From Anaerosalibacter bizertensis (lineage in GTDB: Bacteria; Bacillota; Clostridia; Tissierellales; Sporanaerobacteraceae): 64,000 nucleotides of DNA. Below, in pieces: positions 21,166 through 30,009 of this stretch. The DNA is taken from NCBI RefSeq assembly GCF_009696605.1, contig NZ_VULR01000001.1, positions 248,001 through 312,000 on the forward strand. Direction: 5' to 3'. The first letter of the stretch is position 1. Each line of letters opens with the position of its first letter. The translations under genes and the position numbers were made by a program. The notes beneath the pieces are model-generated. The model did not search any database. It worked only from the letters and a program-made list of their open reading frames with translations, and was not told where the DNA came from.

Positions 21166-21281
21166 TAAAAAGTCTCTCCGTAGACACAGAGAGACATTGA
21201 TTTCATAATTTATGATTTATAAATCAAAATTCTCACCTCGGTAGGAATATTTAAACCCTATAGGTTCCTACGGTCTACGGC
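21166..21281 (-). promoter_or_regulatory. Ribosomal protein L10 leader with terminator
   Basis: The leader upstream of rplJ carries the conserved L10-binding features (CCGTAGG...CCTACCGAGGTGAGA) of the known L10_leader RNA family. Near its end a terminator hairpin pairs GTCTCTC (21172-21178) with GAGAGAC (21189-21195) and is followed by five Ts. Its loop region (21178-21185) is complementary over 8 bases to 21273-21280, which would form an alternative antiterminator pairing. Confidence 0.85.
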
Positions 21282-21317
21282 AACTATATTTAATTAACAA
21301 TATATATTATATCACTA

Positions 21318-22037
21318 TTATTCTTCGTCGTCAACAAGTGCATCTAAAATTCTTTGGGAACTAATCTTTATTCCTGGTCCCATAGTGCTAGATAATACAA
21401 CGCTCTTTAAATATTTTCCCTTTGCTGCTGCTGGTTTAGCTTTAATGATAGCATCCATAATAGTTGCAAAATTTTGTCTTAACTTTTTAGTTCCAAAAGA
21501 AACTTTTCCTATTGGTACGTGAACTATACTATTTTTGTCAACCCTATATTCAACCTTACCTGCTTTGATTTCTTCAACAGCTTTTCCTACTTCAAATGTA
21601 ACTGTACCAGATTTTGGATTTGGCATTAATCCTTTAGGTCCTAAAATCCTACCTAATTTCCCTACAACACCCATCATATCAGGAGTTGAAACAACAACAT
21701 CAAAATCAAGCCAATTTTCATTTTGAATCTTTGCTACATATTCTTCTCCACCAACATAGTCTGCTCCTGCTGCTTCTGCTTCTTTAGCCTTTTCTCCTTT
21801 TGCAAACACTAGAACTTTTCTTGTTTTGCCAGTTCCATGTGGTAAAACTACTGCTCCTCTAACTTGTTGATCTGCATGCTTAGGATCTACTCCTAATCTT
21901 ACTGAAAGTTCTACAGTTTCATCAAAATTTGCTTTTGCAGTTTTTTGAACAAGCTCAATTGCTTCTATTGGTTCATAAAGTTTATGTCTATCTACAAGTT
22001 TTATACTGTCTTGATATTTCTTACCTCTCTTTGCCAT
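21318..22037 (-). CDS. rplA: 50S ribosomal protein L1
   Basis: L1 forms the mobile stalk that handles E-site tRNA, and represses its own operon by binding mRNA that mimics its rRNA site. The 239-residue product begins [20 protein letters not shown] and carries the signature [20 protein letters not shown] at about residue 128. The upstream gap holds an L1-binding motif (22053-22078). Confidence 0.98.
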   Translation of the reverse strand: MAKRGKKYQDSIKLVDRHKLYEPIEAIELVQKTAKANFDETVELSVRLGVDPKHADQQVRGAVVLPHGTGKTRKVLVFAKGEKAKEAEAAGADYVGGEEYVAKIQNENWLDFDVVVSTPDMMGVVGKLGRILGPKGLMPNPKSGTVTFEVGKAVEEIKAGKVEYRVDKNSIVHVPIGKVSFGTKKLRQNFATIMDAIIKAKPAAAKGKYLKSVVLSSTMGPGIKISSQRILDALVDDEE

Positions 22038-22052
22038 AAAACATACCTCCTT

Positions 22053-22078
22053 GTGGTTTTATCGGAAAATCCTCCCAC
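22053..22078 (-). promoter_or_regulatory. L1-binding mRNA motif before rplA
   Basis: The minus strand reads GTGGGAGGATTTTCCGATAA then AACCAC. The outer GTGG/CCAC stem, a GA internal loop and an inner GGA/TCC hairpin mimic the L1 site of 23S rRNA, as in known L1 leaders. The same motif occurs before rplK. Confidence 0.75.
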
Positions 22079-22102
22079 TTAACTTTTATTTATGCATAGA
22101 AT

Positions 22103-22528
22103 TTATTCTTCAACTACAATTCCCATGCTCCTTGCAGTTCCTGCTACCATTCTCATAGCAGCTTCAATACTACCCGCATTTAAGTCAGGCATTTTTATTT
22201 CTGCAATTTCTTTAACTTTGTCTTTTGATATTTTAGCAACCTTAGTCTTATTTGGTTCTCCAGAACCTAGTTCAACTCCAACAGCCTTCTTTAACAAAAT
22301 TGATACAGGTGGAGTCTTTGTAATAAATGTAAATGATCTATCTTGATAAACTGTAAGAACAACCGGAATTATCATACCAGCTTGAGCTGCAGTTTTCGCA
22401 TTAAACTCTTTTGTAAATTGCATAATATTTACACCATGAGGTCCTAATGCTGTACCTACTGGTGGTGCCGGTGTCGCCTTTCCTGCTGGAATTTGTAATT
22501 TAACTACGGCTATAACTTTCTTTGCCAT
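22103..22528 (-). CDS. rplK: 50S ribosomal protein L11
   Basis: L11 forms the GTPase-associated centre at the stalk base and is needed for the stringent response through RelA. The 141-residue product begins [20 protein letters not shown], with the proline-rich [20 protein letters not shown] that binds thiostrepton-class drugs in the family. It ends [12 protein letters not shown]. Confidence 0.98.
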   Translation of the reverse strand: MAKKVIAVVKLQIPAGKATPAPPVGTALGPHGVNIMQFTKEFNAKTAAQAGMIIPVVLTVYQDRSFTFITKTPPVSILLKKAVGVELGSGEPNKTKVAKISKDKVKEIAEIKMPDLNAGSIEAAMRMVAGTARSMGIVVEE

Positions 22529-22552
22529 CTAATTCCACCTCCTCATTACTCT

Positions 22553-22579
22553 GTGGTTTTGCGGGATAATCCCTCCCAC
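22553..22579 (-). promoter_or_regulatory. L1-binding mRNA motif before rplK
   Basis: The minus strand reads GTGGGAGGGATTATCCCGCA then AAACCAC. It has the same architecture as the rplA-proximal motif: GTGG/CCAC outer stem, GA bulge and a GGGA/TCCC inner hairpin. Located just before the rplK ribosome binding site, it fits autogenous repression of the rplKA genes by L1. Confidence 0.75.
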
Positions 22580-22624
22580 TAAAACAGATCTATTTTAAAA
22601 AGCTATTAGCTTTTATAAGCTTAG

Positions 22625-23200
22625 TTAAAGTTTTTCTATTTGCTCAAAATCTAGTTCAACCAAAGTTTCTCTGCCAAACATAGAAACAAAAACTTTTACT
22701 TTCTTCTTTTCTAAATTTATATTGTCAACAGTTCCCATGAAATTTTCAAAAGGTCCTGATATAACCTTAACAGAATCCCCTTCTTCTAAATCAATATTTG
22801 GTGAAATTGTCTCTTGTACACCTAGAGCCTTAACTTCACTATCTGACAATGGAACAGGTTTAGACCCTGGTCCAACAAATCCAGTAACTCCTCTTGTGTT
22901 TCTAACTAAGTACCAAGACTCATCATTGATTATCATTTTTAAAATAACATATCCTGGGAACATCTTTCTTTCTTTAACTTTCTTCTTCCCAGACTTTGTT
23001 TCAATGTACTCTTCTGTGGGAACTATTACTTCAAATATGTCATCTTTCATACCTCTATTCTCAACCATTTTTTCAATATTAGCTTTAACTTTATTTTCAT
23101 GGCCAGAATAGGTATGAACTACATACCATTTAGCTTTTTTAGCTCTCTCTAATCTACTTTCATCCTTCTCATTTCTATCCATCATAAGTATGGGGACCAA
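22625..23200 (-). CDS. nusG: Transcription termination/antitermination factor NusG
   Basis: NusG binds RNA polymerase and couples it to the ribosome through S10. The core reads KWYVVHTYSGHENKVKANIE, then a central FPGYVILKMIINDESWYLVRNT block, and a KOW domain (VKVISGPFENFMGTVDNINL). The N-terminus is about 20 residues longer than Bacillus NusG and very charged. The start is uncertain. A TTG at 23198-23200 is well placed after GGAGGGAAGGA. The ATG pair at 23180-23185 lies about 26 bases from that site, with a GGACCAA/TTGGTCC hairpin in between. Confidence 0.95.
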   Translation of the reverse strand: MVPILMMDRNEKDESRLERAKKAKWYVVHTYSGHENKVKANIEKMVENRGMKDDIFEVIVPTEEYIETKSGKKKVKERKMFPGYVILKMIINDESWYLVRNTRGVTGFVGPGSKPVPLSDSEVKALGVQETISPNIDLEEGDSVKVISGPFENFMGTVDNINLEKKKVKVFVSMFGRETLVELDFEQIEKL

Positions 23201-23223
23201 TTTTGGTCCTTCCCTCCTTCATA

Positions 23224-23430
23224 TCACTTTATTATAAAAGATAACAATCGATGGATTCCTAAGTCTAAAACCCAAACTACCAATCCAAATATTACGCACA
23301 TAAATATTACTACACCTATATAATTAACAGTCTCTTTTTTGGTAGGCCATATGACTTTTTTAGTTTCAGCTTTTACCCCTCTGAAATAGTTGCCCATTTT
23401 ACCTTTTTTAGTACTAGTTTGAGCAGACAT
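23224..23430 (-). CDS. secE: Preprotein translocase subunit SecE
   Basis: SecE clamps the SecY channel. The 68-residue product has the short single-helix form typical of Gram-positives: a basic amphipathic segment with KAETKKVIWPTKKETVNYI, then one membrane helix (about 40-62). It lies between rpmG and nusG, the universal order. Confidence 0.95.
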   Translation of the reverse strand: MSAQTSTKKGKMGNYFRGVKAETKKVIWPTKKETVNYIGVVIFMCVIFGLVVWVLDLGIHRLLSFIIK

Positions 23431-23462
23431 TCAATTCACATCCTTACCTTTTTTCTCATACA

Positions 23463-23612
23463 TTACCTAGTTTCTTTATGTAATGTATGCTCCTTACAGA
23501 ACTTACAGTACTTTTTAAGCTCTATTCTTTCGCTATTATGATTCTTATTCTTAGAAGTAGTATAATTTCTTTGTTTGCATTTAGTACAAGCCATTGTTAC
23601 TCTATCTCTCAA
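23463..23612 (-). CDS. rpmG: 50S ribosomal protein L33
   Basis: This 49-residue ribosomal protein reads (M)[16 protein letters not shown] and later [19 protein letters not shown]. The four zinc-ligand cysteines are in two CxxC pairs, so it is the zinc-binding form. The start is TTG at 23610-23612, six bases after AGGAGGTG. It is the first gene of the rpmG-secE-nusG-rplKAJL cluster, as in Bacillus, with a promoter at 23700-23728. Confidence 0.95.
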   Translation of the reverse strand: MRDRVTMACTKCKQRNYTTSKNKNHNSERIELKKYCKFCKEHTLHKETR

Positions 23613-23699
23613 CTGGAACACCTCCTAAATAAAAGTGTATATATAAACATAAGGTAGATTCCGGGTACAAAAACCCACTATCAACTCATTACTTAATAT

Positions 23700-23728
23700 A
23701 AACTATCACAAATTAAATACTATGTCAA
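23700..23728 (-). promoter_or_regulatory. Promoter for rpmG-secE-nusG
   Basis: TTGACA (23723-23728) lies 17 bases from TAGTTT (23700-23705), which is preceded by TGA, making an extended -10. The stretch between this promoter and rpmG contains a short GGGT/ACCC hairpin and no gene. Confidence 0.6.
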
Positions 23729-23820
23729 TAAAAATTTAACAAGATAAAAGCCTATAATATATATAAGTTTATGTGCTTTTTCTATTATTTATCCACTTCT
23801 ATCCTTAGATTTTATCTTTA

Positions 23821-23853
23821 AAAAAGACTAGGCCAAAAAGACCCAGTCTTTTT
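23821..23853 (-). terminator. Terminator after tuf copy 2
   Basis: AAAAAGACTAGG (23821-23832) pairs with CCCAGTCTTTTT (23842-23853) with one mismatch. On the minus strand the hairpin ends in CTTTTTT. It is placed immediately after the tuf stop and works in either orientation in principle. Confidence 0.8.
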
Positions 23854-23857
23854 AATC

Positions 23858-25051
23858 TTATTCAATAACTTTAGAAACAACTCCTGCTCCTACAGTTCTT
23901 CCACCTTCACGGATTGAGAATTTTAATCCTTCTTCTATTGCTACTGGTGTAATAAGTTCTATAACGAACTTTGCATTATCTCCAGGCATTACCATTTCTG
24001 TTCCTTCTTCTAATTCTATATTTCCTGTTACGTCTGTTGTTCTAAAATAGAATTGTGGTCTATATCCATTGAAGAATGGTGTGTGTCTTCCACCTTCTTC
24101 TTTTGTTAATACATATACTTCAGCTTCGAATTTTGTATGTGGTGTAATACTTCCTGGCGCTGCTAATACTTGGCCTCTTTCTATTTCTTCTCTTTGAACT
24201 CCTCTTAATAGTGCTCCTATATTATCTCCTGCTTGTGCTTCATCTAATATCTTTCTGAACATTTCTATTCCTGTTACTACTACTTTTCTTGAGGATTCAC
24301 TTAACCCAACTAGTTCTACTTCGTCACCAGTTTTTAATTGTCCTCTTCCTACTCTTCCTGTTGCTACTGTTCCTCTTCCTGTTATACTAAATACGTCTTC
24401 TACTGGCATTAGGAATGGTTTGTCTATATCTCTTTCTGGTTCAGGAATTTTCTTGTCTACTTCTGCCATTAATTCTATAATCTTGTCTCCCCATTCACTA
24501 TCTGGTTCTTCTATTGCCTTTAATGCTGATCCTACTACTATTGAAGCATTGTCTCCATCAAAATCATATTCGCTTAATAGTTCTCTTACTTCCATTTCTA
24601 CTAATTCTATTAATTCTTCATCATCTACCATATCTGCTTTGTTTAAGAATACTACTATTTCTGGTACTCCTACTTGTCTTGATAGTAGTATATGTTCTCT
24701 TGTTTGTGGCATTGGACCGTCTGCTGCTGATACTACTAATATTGCACCGTCCATTTGTGCTGCTCCTGTGATCATGTTCTTTACATAGTCAGCGTGACCT
24801 GGACAATCTACGTGTGCATAGTGACGGTTTTCTGTTTCATATTCTACGTGGGATGTAGAAATTGTTATTCCTCTTTCCCTTTCTTCTGGAGCTTTGTCTA
24901 TATTGTCATAGCTCATTACTTCTCCTGATCCTGATCTTGAGTTTAATACTGTTGTTATTGCCGCTGTTAATGTTGTTTTACCATGGTCTACGTGACCTAT
25001 TGTTCCAATATTAACATGTGGTTTTGTTCTCTCAAATTTTGCTTTTCCCAT
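23858..25051 (-). CDS. tuf: Elongation factor Tu, copy 2
   Basis: This second EF-Tu gene encodes a protein of 397 residues identical to the copy at 7993-9186. I found four silent differences between the two coding sequences: positions 23912, 23915 and one each near 24858 and 24962. The shared identity stops within about ten bases of each end of the coding region, and the flanks differ. It is preceded by tRNA-Thr in one probable transcription unit, an arrangement also known for tufB in other bacteria. Confidence 0.98.
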   Translation of the reverse strand: MGKAKFERTKPHVNIGTIGHVDHGKTTLTAAITTVLNSRSGSGEVMSYDNIDKAPEERERGITISTSHVEYETENRHYAHVDCPGHADYVKNMITGAAQMDGAILVVSAADGPMPQTREHILLSRQVGVPEIVVFLNKADMVDDEELIELVEMEVRELLSEYDFDGDNASIVVGSALKAIEEPDSEWGDKIIELMAEVDKKIPEPERDIDKPFLMPVEDVFSITGRGTVATGRVGRGQLKTGDEVELVGLSESSRKVVVTGIEMFRKILDEAQAGDNIGALLRGVQREEIERGQVLAAPGSITPHTKFEAEVYVLTKEEGGRHTPFFNGYRPQFYFRTTDVTGNIELEEGTEMVMPGDNAKFVIELITPVAIEEGLKFSIREGGRTVGAGVVSKVIE

Positions 25052-25143
25052 TTTTCTTCCTCCTCAATTTTGATTTGATAAGAAAACTTAGCCTGGTGTT
25101 TCCTAGCCGCTAATAATAAATAGTACTACAAAAAAATATATTT

Positions 25144-25219
25144 TGGAGCCCATGACCGGATTTGAACCGGTGACCTCTTGCTTACCATGCAAGTGCTCTA
25201 CCTTCTGAGCTACATGGGC
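25144..25219 (-). tRNA. tRNA-Thr (anticodon GGT)
   Basis: The 76-base gene folds as a full cloverleaf. The acceptor stem is GCCCATG/CATGGGC, the D-arm GCTC/GAGC, the anticodon stem CTTGC/GCAAG with loop ATGGTAA (anticodon GGT), and the T-arm ACCGG/CCGGT with loop TTCAAAT. CCA is encoded at the end. It decodes ACC and ACU. It lies 92 bases upstream of tuf copy 2 with no terminator between them. Confidence 0.96.
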
Positions 25220-25239
25220 ATTTATAACCACTGTAAATA

Positions 25240-25268
25240 ATTTTACTATCTAGTCATACTAATGTCAA
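25240..25268 (-). promoter_or_regulatory. Promoter for tRNA-Thr and tuf copy 2
   Basis: TTGACA (25263-25268) and TAAAAT (25240-25245) are separated by exactly 17 bases on the minus strand, about 20 bases upstream of the tRNA 5' end. It is a near-consensus housekeeping promoter. Confidence 0.8.
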
Positions 25269-25280
25269 TAGTAAAAAATA

Positions 25281-25928
25281 TTAATCCTCTCTCAATTCTA
25301 AATACCTTTCTAATTTCCTCTTCACTCTTTGCAATGCATTATCAATACTTTTAACATGTCTATTTAATTCTTCTCCAATTTCTTGATAAGATTTTCCTTC
25401 TAGATATGCCATAAGCACTTCCCATTCAAGATCGCTTAATATTTCACCAATTTTACTTTCCATATTATTTAATTCTTCTCGACTTATAATAAGTTCTTCT
25501 GGATCTGTAATCTTAACTCCTGATAATACGTCTAAAAGAGTCCTATCTGATTCTTCATCATAAATAGGTTTATTTAAAGATACATAAGAGTTTAAAGGAA
25601 TATGTTTCTGTCTTGTAGCTGTTTTTATAGCAGTTATTATTTGTCTAGTTATACAAAGCTCTGCAAAAGCTTTAAAAGATGTAAGCTTGTCCTTGTTATA
25701 GTCTCGAATAGCCTTATACAGCCCTATCATTCCTTCTTGAATAATATCCTCCCTATCCGCTCCTATTAAAAAATAAGATCTAGCTTTTGCCCTTACAAAG
25801 TTTTTATACTTAGTTATAAGATACTCTAATGCTTGAAAATCACCTTTCTTAGCTTCCTCAACAATATCCTCATCTTCTAAACTATCACAATCTATAATGT
25901 CTAATTTATTGTACAGACCTATGCCCAC
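25281..25928 (-). CDS. sigH: RNA polymerase sigma factor SigH
   Basis: SigH (Spo0H) directs RNA polymerase to early sporulation and competence genes. The product of 215 residues contains LEYLITKYKNFVRAKARSYF, the region 2 block IGADREDIIQEGMIGLYKAI, TSFKAFAELCITRQIITAIK, and a region 4 helix-turn-helix near YQEIGEELNRHVKSIDNALQ. These are almost identical to the Bacillus protein. The GTG at 25926-25928 follows GGAGGGGATACTTG and is preferred to the ATG at 25964. Order rae1-sigH-rpmG is as in Bacillus. Confidence 0.96.
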   Translation of the reverse strand: MGIGLYNKLDIIDCDSLEDEDIVEEAKKGDFQALEYLITKYKNFVRAKARSYFLIGADREDIIQEGMIGLYKAIRDYNKDKLTSFKAFAELCITRQIITAIKTATRQKHIPLNSYVSLNKPIYDEESDRTLLDVLSGVKITDPEELIISREELNNMESKIGEILSDLEWEVLMAYLEGKSYQEIGEELNRHVKSIDNALQRVKRKLERYLELRED

Positions 25929-25986
25929 CAAGTATCCCCTCCAGAAAGTGTTGAAACATTTCATTTTACTTACTTCAACTAATTAA

Positions 25987-26015
25987 ATTATAATTAATTA
26001 ATATTTAATAGTCAA
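25987..26015 (-). promoter_or_regulatory. sigH: sigH promoter, TTGACT-17-TATAAT
   Basis: TTGACT (26010-26015) lies 17 bases from a perfect TATAAT (25987-25992) on the minus strand, directly after the rae1 stop. sigH can thus be expressed apart from the upstream cysE-rae1 operon. Confidence 0.75.
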
Positions 26016-26017
26016 GA

Positions 26018-26551
26018 TTATTCCTGTTCCTTTCTCCAATTTTCTAACTTTTTAATAATTTTTTCATCTAATCTACCAATTATTAAATCATTTATTTGGT
26101 TTTTTCTCTTATTTTTTTTATTGATGAGCTTTTTTTGATTTTCTATTTCTACTTCCAATTCTCTTGCAGAGATTCTTGTTCCTCCTCTTCCTAAAACAAC
26201 CTGTTGTTCCATCCAGTCAGATGTAGCTACTCTAACCTTTTTTACTCTTCCTATATCATCTAAAGTTTTTTCAATGTACTGATCTGCTGTTTCATCTTCT
26301 TTTGTATATACTACCTCAATATCTTTTATTATTTCTTTTCTTCCACTACTACCCTTTACCATATGTGCATCAAATACTACTATTACTTTTATTTTAGTAT
26401 AGTATTGATATTCAACCATAATATCTATTAATTCATTTCTGGCCACCTCTAAATCTATTTCGCTTAATGAGCGTAATTTTTCCCAAGAATTTATAATATT
26501 GTACCCATCTACAAATAAATACTCTTTGGATTTCGAACCATTATTTGACAT
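26018..26551 (-). CDS. rae1: Ribosome-dependent mRNA endonuclease Rae1 (YacP, NYN domain)
   Basis: Rae1 of Bacillus is a PIN-like NYN nuclease that cuts mRNA in the ribosomal A site. The 177-residue product shows the NYN core: YLFVDGYNIINSWEKL with catalytic Asp at about 15, VIVVFDAHMVKGSSGRKE, YTKEDETADQYIEK and VRVATSDWMEQQ. The final third is basic. It overlaps rlmB by 11 bases, so the two are translationally coupled. Confidence 0.92.
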   Translation of the reverse strand: MSNNGSKSKEYLFVDGYNIINSWEKLRSLSEIDLEVARNELIDIMVEYQYYTKIKVIVVFDAHMVKGSSGRKEIIKDIEVVYTKEDETADQYIEKTLDDIGRVKKVRVATSDWMEQQVVLGRGGTRISARELEVEIENQKKLINKKNKRKNQINDLIIGRLDEKIIKKLENWRKEQE

Positions 26552-27290
26552 ATCTCTCTCTTACCACTTCATATATTAATATAGAGGCAGCATTGGATGC
26601 ATTTAATGAAGATATTTTTCCTAGCATAGGTATTTTTATTAAAAAATCACAATTTTCCTTTACTAATCTAGAAATTCCTTTCCCTTCATTTCCAATTACT
26701 AAAACTTTTGGACCACTAAAATTTCTTTGAAAATAATACTCTTTCCCGTCCATATCTGCACCGTACACCCACAATCCTTTTTCCTTAAGTTCTTTCAATG
26801 TATCTGTTATATTTGTTACCTTGGATATTAACATATGCTCTACAGCTCCAGCTGAGGACTTAACTACCGCTTGTGTTATTGTAGCGGATCTTCTTTTAGG
26901 AATTATGATACCATGTACTCCTCCACACTCTGCCGTTCTTATAATAGAACCTAAATTGTGTGGGTCTTCTATTTCATCAAGAACTATTATAAATGGATCT
27001 TCTTCTAAGCTTTTAGCTTTATTTAAAATATCATCTATAGAAGCATAAGTATAAGGAGTGACCAATGCTGCCACTCCTTGATGAGTGTTCCCTTTAGAAA
27101 TTGTATCTAAATGCTTCTTATCTACATGCTGTATTGGAATTTTTTTATCTTTAGCCATTCCAACAATCTTATTAACTGAACCTTTCAATTGGCCTTTAGA
27201 TATTAATATTTTTTCAACTTGCCTGTTGTTTTTTAAAGCTTCTAGCACTGGGTTTCTGCCTACTATATAGTCATTATAGTCATTTTCCAT
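26541..27290 (-). CDS. rlmB: 23S rRNA (guanosine-2'-O-)-methyltransferase RlmB (TrmH family)
   Basis: This is a SPOUT methyltransferase that methylates a guanosine of 23S rRNA. It has an N-terminal substrate-binding domain (IVGRNPVLEALKNNRQVEKI) and the knotted SAM domain with LDEIEDPHNLGSIIRTAECG, VIGNEGKGISRLVKENCD and IPMLGKISSLNASNAASI. The ATG at 27288-27290 follows AAGGAGTGATAAAA, giving 249 residues. It is probably part of the cysE-cysS-mrnC-thyX-rlmB-rae1 operon. Confidence 0.94.
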   Translation of the reverse strand: MENDYNDYIVGRNPVLEALKNNRQVEKILISKGQLKGSVNKIVGMAKDKKIPIQHVDKKHLDTISKGNTHQGVAALVTPYTYASIDDILNKAKSLEEDPFIIVLDEIEDPHNLGSIIRTAECGGVHGIIIPKRRSATITQAVVKSSAGAVEHMLISKVTNITDTLKELKEKGLWVYGADMDGKEYYFQRNFSGPKVLVIGNEGKGISRLVKENCDFLIKIPMLGKISSLNASNAASILIYEVVRERYVK

Positions 27291-27376
27291 TTTTATCACT
27301 CCTTATCTATACTGCCTACCAATTTGATGGCAACCAATATAGCAACATAAACATAATTTTACTCTATTTAGCATAA

Positions 27377-28147
27377 TTATAACCTTTTAAATCTTTCTCT
27401 TACATTTTCTATTTCTCCACAAGTCATCTTGCCTTCTGGACATGGACCTGTTAAACAGCCTGGACCAATATTTTTAAAAAGAATTGGATAAACTCTTTTA
27501 ACTTCCTTTAACATTTCTGTAGCTAAGTTCCTTATTTCCCATTGAGCCCTATTACAACATCTTAATCTAAAGAAATTAAAAAGACTTCTAGTATTCATAG
27601 TAAATACAATTTTAGTTTCACATGCATTTGGAAAAATATATCTTGCATCTTCAATAGACATTTTCTCCGCCATAGACATTGCTTTCTTCTCATTATATCC
27701 TTTTTTTAGAAATTTTTCAAAATGTTCTTCATACAATATATCAGTAATCTCATTATAATACTTTTGATCTTCTTCCATAGCCTTTATATACATTTCTTTA
27801 GCTTTCGGAATGTTTTCAATAGATGGGGGAATTATATAGTCAAATTGTTCAAGTTTCACATAACGTTGAGATTGTTGAGAAAAGCTTGCTATTCTATGTC
27901 TTACTAGTTGATGAGTTAATACTCTTGAAACTCCCTCTACACCAAAAGTAAAGGTTACATGTTCAATTGGCGATTCATGGCCTAAATCCATAAGCATATT
28001 TAGAAATTTATCCACTTTTTCTTCATCTAAATTTTCTTCTATTTTATCAATACCTATAGGAGAATAACAGAGTTTAGCAGCGGAAGCTACTAATTTTTCT
28101 CCTTCTGGCGTATATCTTAAAAGTTCAACTTTAAGTTTACTATTCAA
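27377..28147 (-). CDS. thyX: FAD-dependent thymidylate synthase ThyX
   Basis: ThyX makes dTMP from dUMP using methylene-THF and NADPH with a flavin. The ThyX motif [14 protein letters not shown] lies at about 83-96. The substrate-binding [15 protein letters not shown] follows near the C-terminus. The likely start is TTG at 28145-28147, 8 bases after AAGGAAGG, giving 256 residues. A longer frame from a GTG at 28180 has no ribosome binding site. Its place between mrnC and rlmB, also occupied in some Clostridia, makes it part of a tRNA/rRNA-handling operon. Confidence 0.93.
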   Translation of the reverse strand: MNSKLKVELLRYTPEGEKLVASAAKLCYSPIGIDKIEENLDEEKVDKFLNMLMDLGHESPIEHVTFTFGVEGVSRVLTHQLVRHRIASFSQQSQRYVKLEQFDYIIPPSIENIPKAKEMYIKAMEEDQKYYNEITDILYEEHFEKFLKKGYNEKKAMSMAEKMSIEDARYIFPNACETKIVFTMNTRSLFNFFRLRCCNRAQWEIRNLATEMLKEVKRVYPILFKNIGPGCLTGPCPEGKMTCGEIENVRERFKRL

Positions 28148-28194
28148 AATATCATCCTTCCTTAAGCTATATTTTTTCACTTTAACTTGTTTTA

Positions 28195-28605
28195 TTAAGA
28201 AATTATCTCATTAAATAATTGGAACATTCTTTTTTCTTGATTTGTTAAATATAAAAAACCTACTAAAGCTTCAAATCCTGTAGCATATTTATAATCAGTT
28301 ATACTTGCATTTTTAGGAGATGAATGGTTTTTTGAATTTCTTCCTCTTTTTACAATGTTTTTTTCTTCCTCTGTAAGCATATTCTCTAAAGAATGTATTA
28401 TATCTGATTGAGCCTCTGCTTTTACATATTGAACTGCTTCTTTATGTAATTCGTGAACCGGTAAATTCTTTTGTAGTAAATATGTTCTTATAAAAAGCTC
28501 ATATACTGCATCTCCTATGTAAGCTAATTGTAAGGGAGAAAGCATGGAAGCTTCCCTTACAGTTAGCTTTATATTATTAAAACATTCATATAAGTTTTTA
28601 TCCAT
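28195..28605 (-). CDS. mrnC: Mini-ribonuclease 3
   Basis: MrnC is an RNase III catalytic domain without a double-stranded RNA-binding domain. It matures the 23S rRNA ends in Bacillus. The 136-residue product has [20 protein letters not shown], where the Asp and Glu are catalytic, and [20 protein letters not shown]. It starts three bases after the cysS stop, as in Bacillus. Confidence 0.95.
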   Translation of the reverse strand: MDKNLYECFNNIKLTVREASMLSPLQLAYIGDAVYELFIRTYLLQKNLPVHELHKEAVQYVKAEAQSDIIHSLENMLTEEEKNIVKRGRNSKNHSSPKNASITDYKYATGFEALVGFLYLTNQEKRMFQLFNEIIS

Positions 28606-28608
28606 ATT

Positions 28609-30009
28609 CTATACCCTCTTCCACTTCACTCCATCTTTTGTATCTTCAATTATTATACCTTTTTCTTTTAATTCATCCCTTATACTGTCTGCCAATTTAA
28701 AATCTTTATTTTTTCTAGCTTCAGATCTTTTTTCTATTAATTCAACTATTTCTTCTTCCAATATCTCTTCTTCTTTAGATAATATTCCTAAAACTTTTGA
28801 AAGCTCCATTAATGTATCATAGATATGTTCAATTAATTTTCTAGATGACTTTTCATCTAATTTTGTGTTTGAAGTCTTAACTATTTCAAAAAGAGAAGCA
28901 ATTCCATCAGCTGTATTTAAGTCATCTTCCATACTCTTCTTAAAATTAGCCTTAAATCCATCAATTTCAGCAAATATTTTCTCCTCTTCTCCTGTCAACT
29001 CTTTTTCTTCTGACTTTTCAATCAAATATTCTAAATTCTTCTTTCCATTATACAATCTTTCTAATCCATGTTTAGCCTGATTTAAAAGTTCTTTACTGAA
29101 GTTTATAGGACTTCTATAATGGGCTGACAATAAGAAAAATCTTAATATTTCTAAATCAAACTCTTCTCCTATTTCTCTTACTGTGAAAAAGTTGAATTCA
29201 GATTTTGACATCTTCTTATTTTCTACATTTATCATTGCATTGTGAAGCCAATAATTTGCAAAAGTCTTTCCAGAAAGTGTTTCACTTTGGGCTATTTCAT
29301 TTTCATGATGTGGAAATTGTAAATCCTCCCCACCAGCATGTATATCAATAGTTTCTCCTAAAAATTCTTTTGCCATTACTGAACATTCTATATGCCAACC
29401 AGGCCTTCCTTTTCCCCATGGACTTTCCCAAGATGGCTCCCCTTTCTTTTCTTTCTTCCATAATGCAAAATCCATAGGATTTTTCTTTTCTTTACTAACT
29501 TCAATTCTAGCTCCACTTACAAGTTCTTCAATGTTTTTTTTAGAAAGCTTTCCATAGTCTTTAGCTGCTGATACATTAAAATAAACATTTCCATCTACAT
29601 TATAGGCACTACCACTATCTATTAGCCCCTGAATAAAATCTATTATTTCTTCTATATGTTCTGTAGCTCTTGGATGAATAGTTCCAGCTTCATCTAAAAG
29701 AAGTCCATCTGCATCTATATGATATTCATCAATAAATCTATCAGCTATTTTTTTAACTGTTGTATTCTCTTCTTCAGCCTTCTTTATCATCTTATCATCA
29801 ATATCTGTGAAATTAACTAAATACTTTACTTCATATCCAATATACTTAAAATATCTTCTCAATGTATCAAATACTACTAATGGCCTAGCATTTCCTACAT
29901 GCATATAATTATATACTGTAGGTCCACATACATACATAGTTACTTTCCCATCTTCAATAGGTTTAAATTCTTCTTTTTTTCTTGTTAATGTATTATATAA
30001 TTTCATCAT
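28609..30009 (-). CDS. cysS: Cysteine--tRNA ligase
   Basis: CysRS charges tRNA-Cys. The 466-residue class I enzyme has the zinc-binding cysteine in [20 protein letters not shown], where HVGN is the HIGH motif. WHIECS supplies further zinc ligands, with HENEIAQSE and the KMSKSEFNF motif following. The start overlaps cysE by 17 bases. Both genes lie under the Cys T-box. Confidence 0.97.
   Translation of the reverse strand: MMKLYNTLTRKKEEFKPIEDGKVTMYVCGPTVYNYMHVGNARPLVVFDTLRRYFKYIGYEVKYLVNFTDIDDKMIKKAEEENTTVKKIADRFIDEYHIDADGLLLDEAGTIHPRATEHIEEIIDFIQGLIDSGSAYNVDGNVYFNVSAAKDYGKLSKKNIEELVSGARIEVSKEKKNPMDFALWKKEKKGEPSWESPWGKGRPGWHIECSVMAKEFLGETIDIHAGGEDLQFPHHENEIAQSETLSGKTFANYWLHNAMINVENKKMSKSEFNFFTVREIGEEFDLEILRFFLLSAHYRSPINFSKELLNQAKHGLERLYNGKKNLEYLIEKSEEKELTGEEEKIFAEIDGFKANFKKSMEDDLNTADGIASLFEIVKTSNTKLDEKSSRKLIEHIYDTLMELSKVLGILSKEEEILEEEIVELIEKRSEARKNKDFKLADSIRDELKEKGIIIEDTKDGVKWKRV

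Noticed and set aside
23640-23690. tRNA-like stretch with GGGTTTTTGTACCC before rpmG
   Set aside because: Only one short stem can be formed; there is no acceptor stem, anticodon arm or T-loop sequence.
7993-25051. Two tuf copies as an assembly duplication
   Set aside because: The copies differ at four silent sites and have different flanks, terminators and gene neighbours, as expected for a real tufA/tufB pair.
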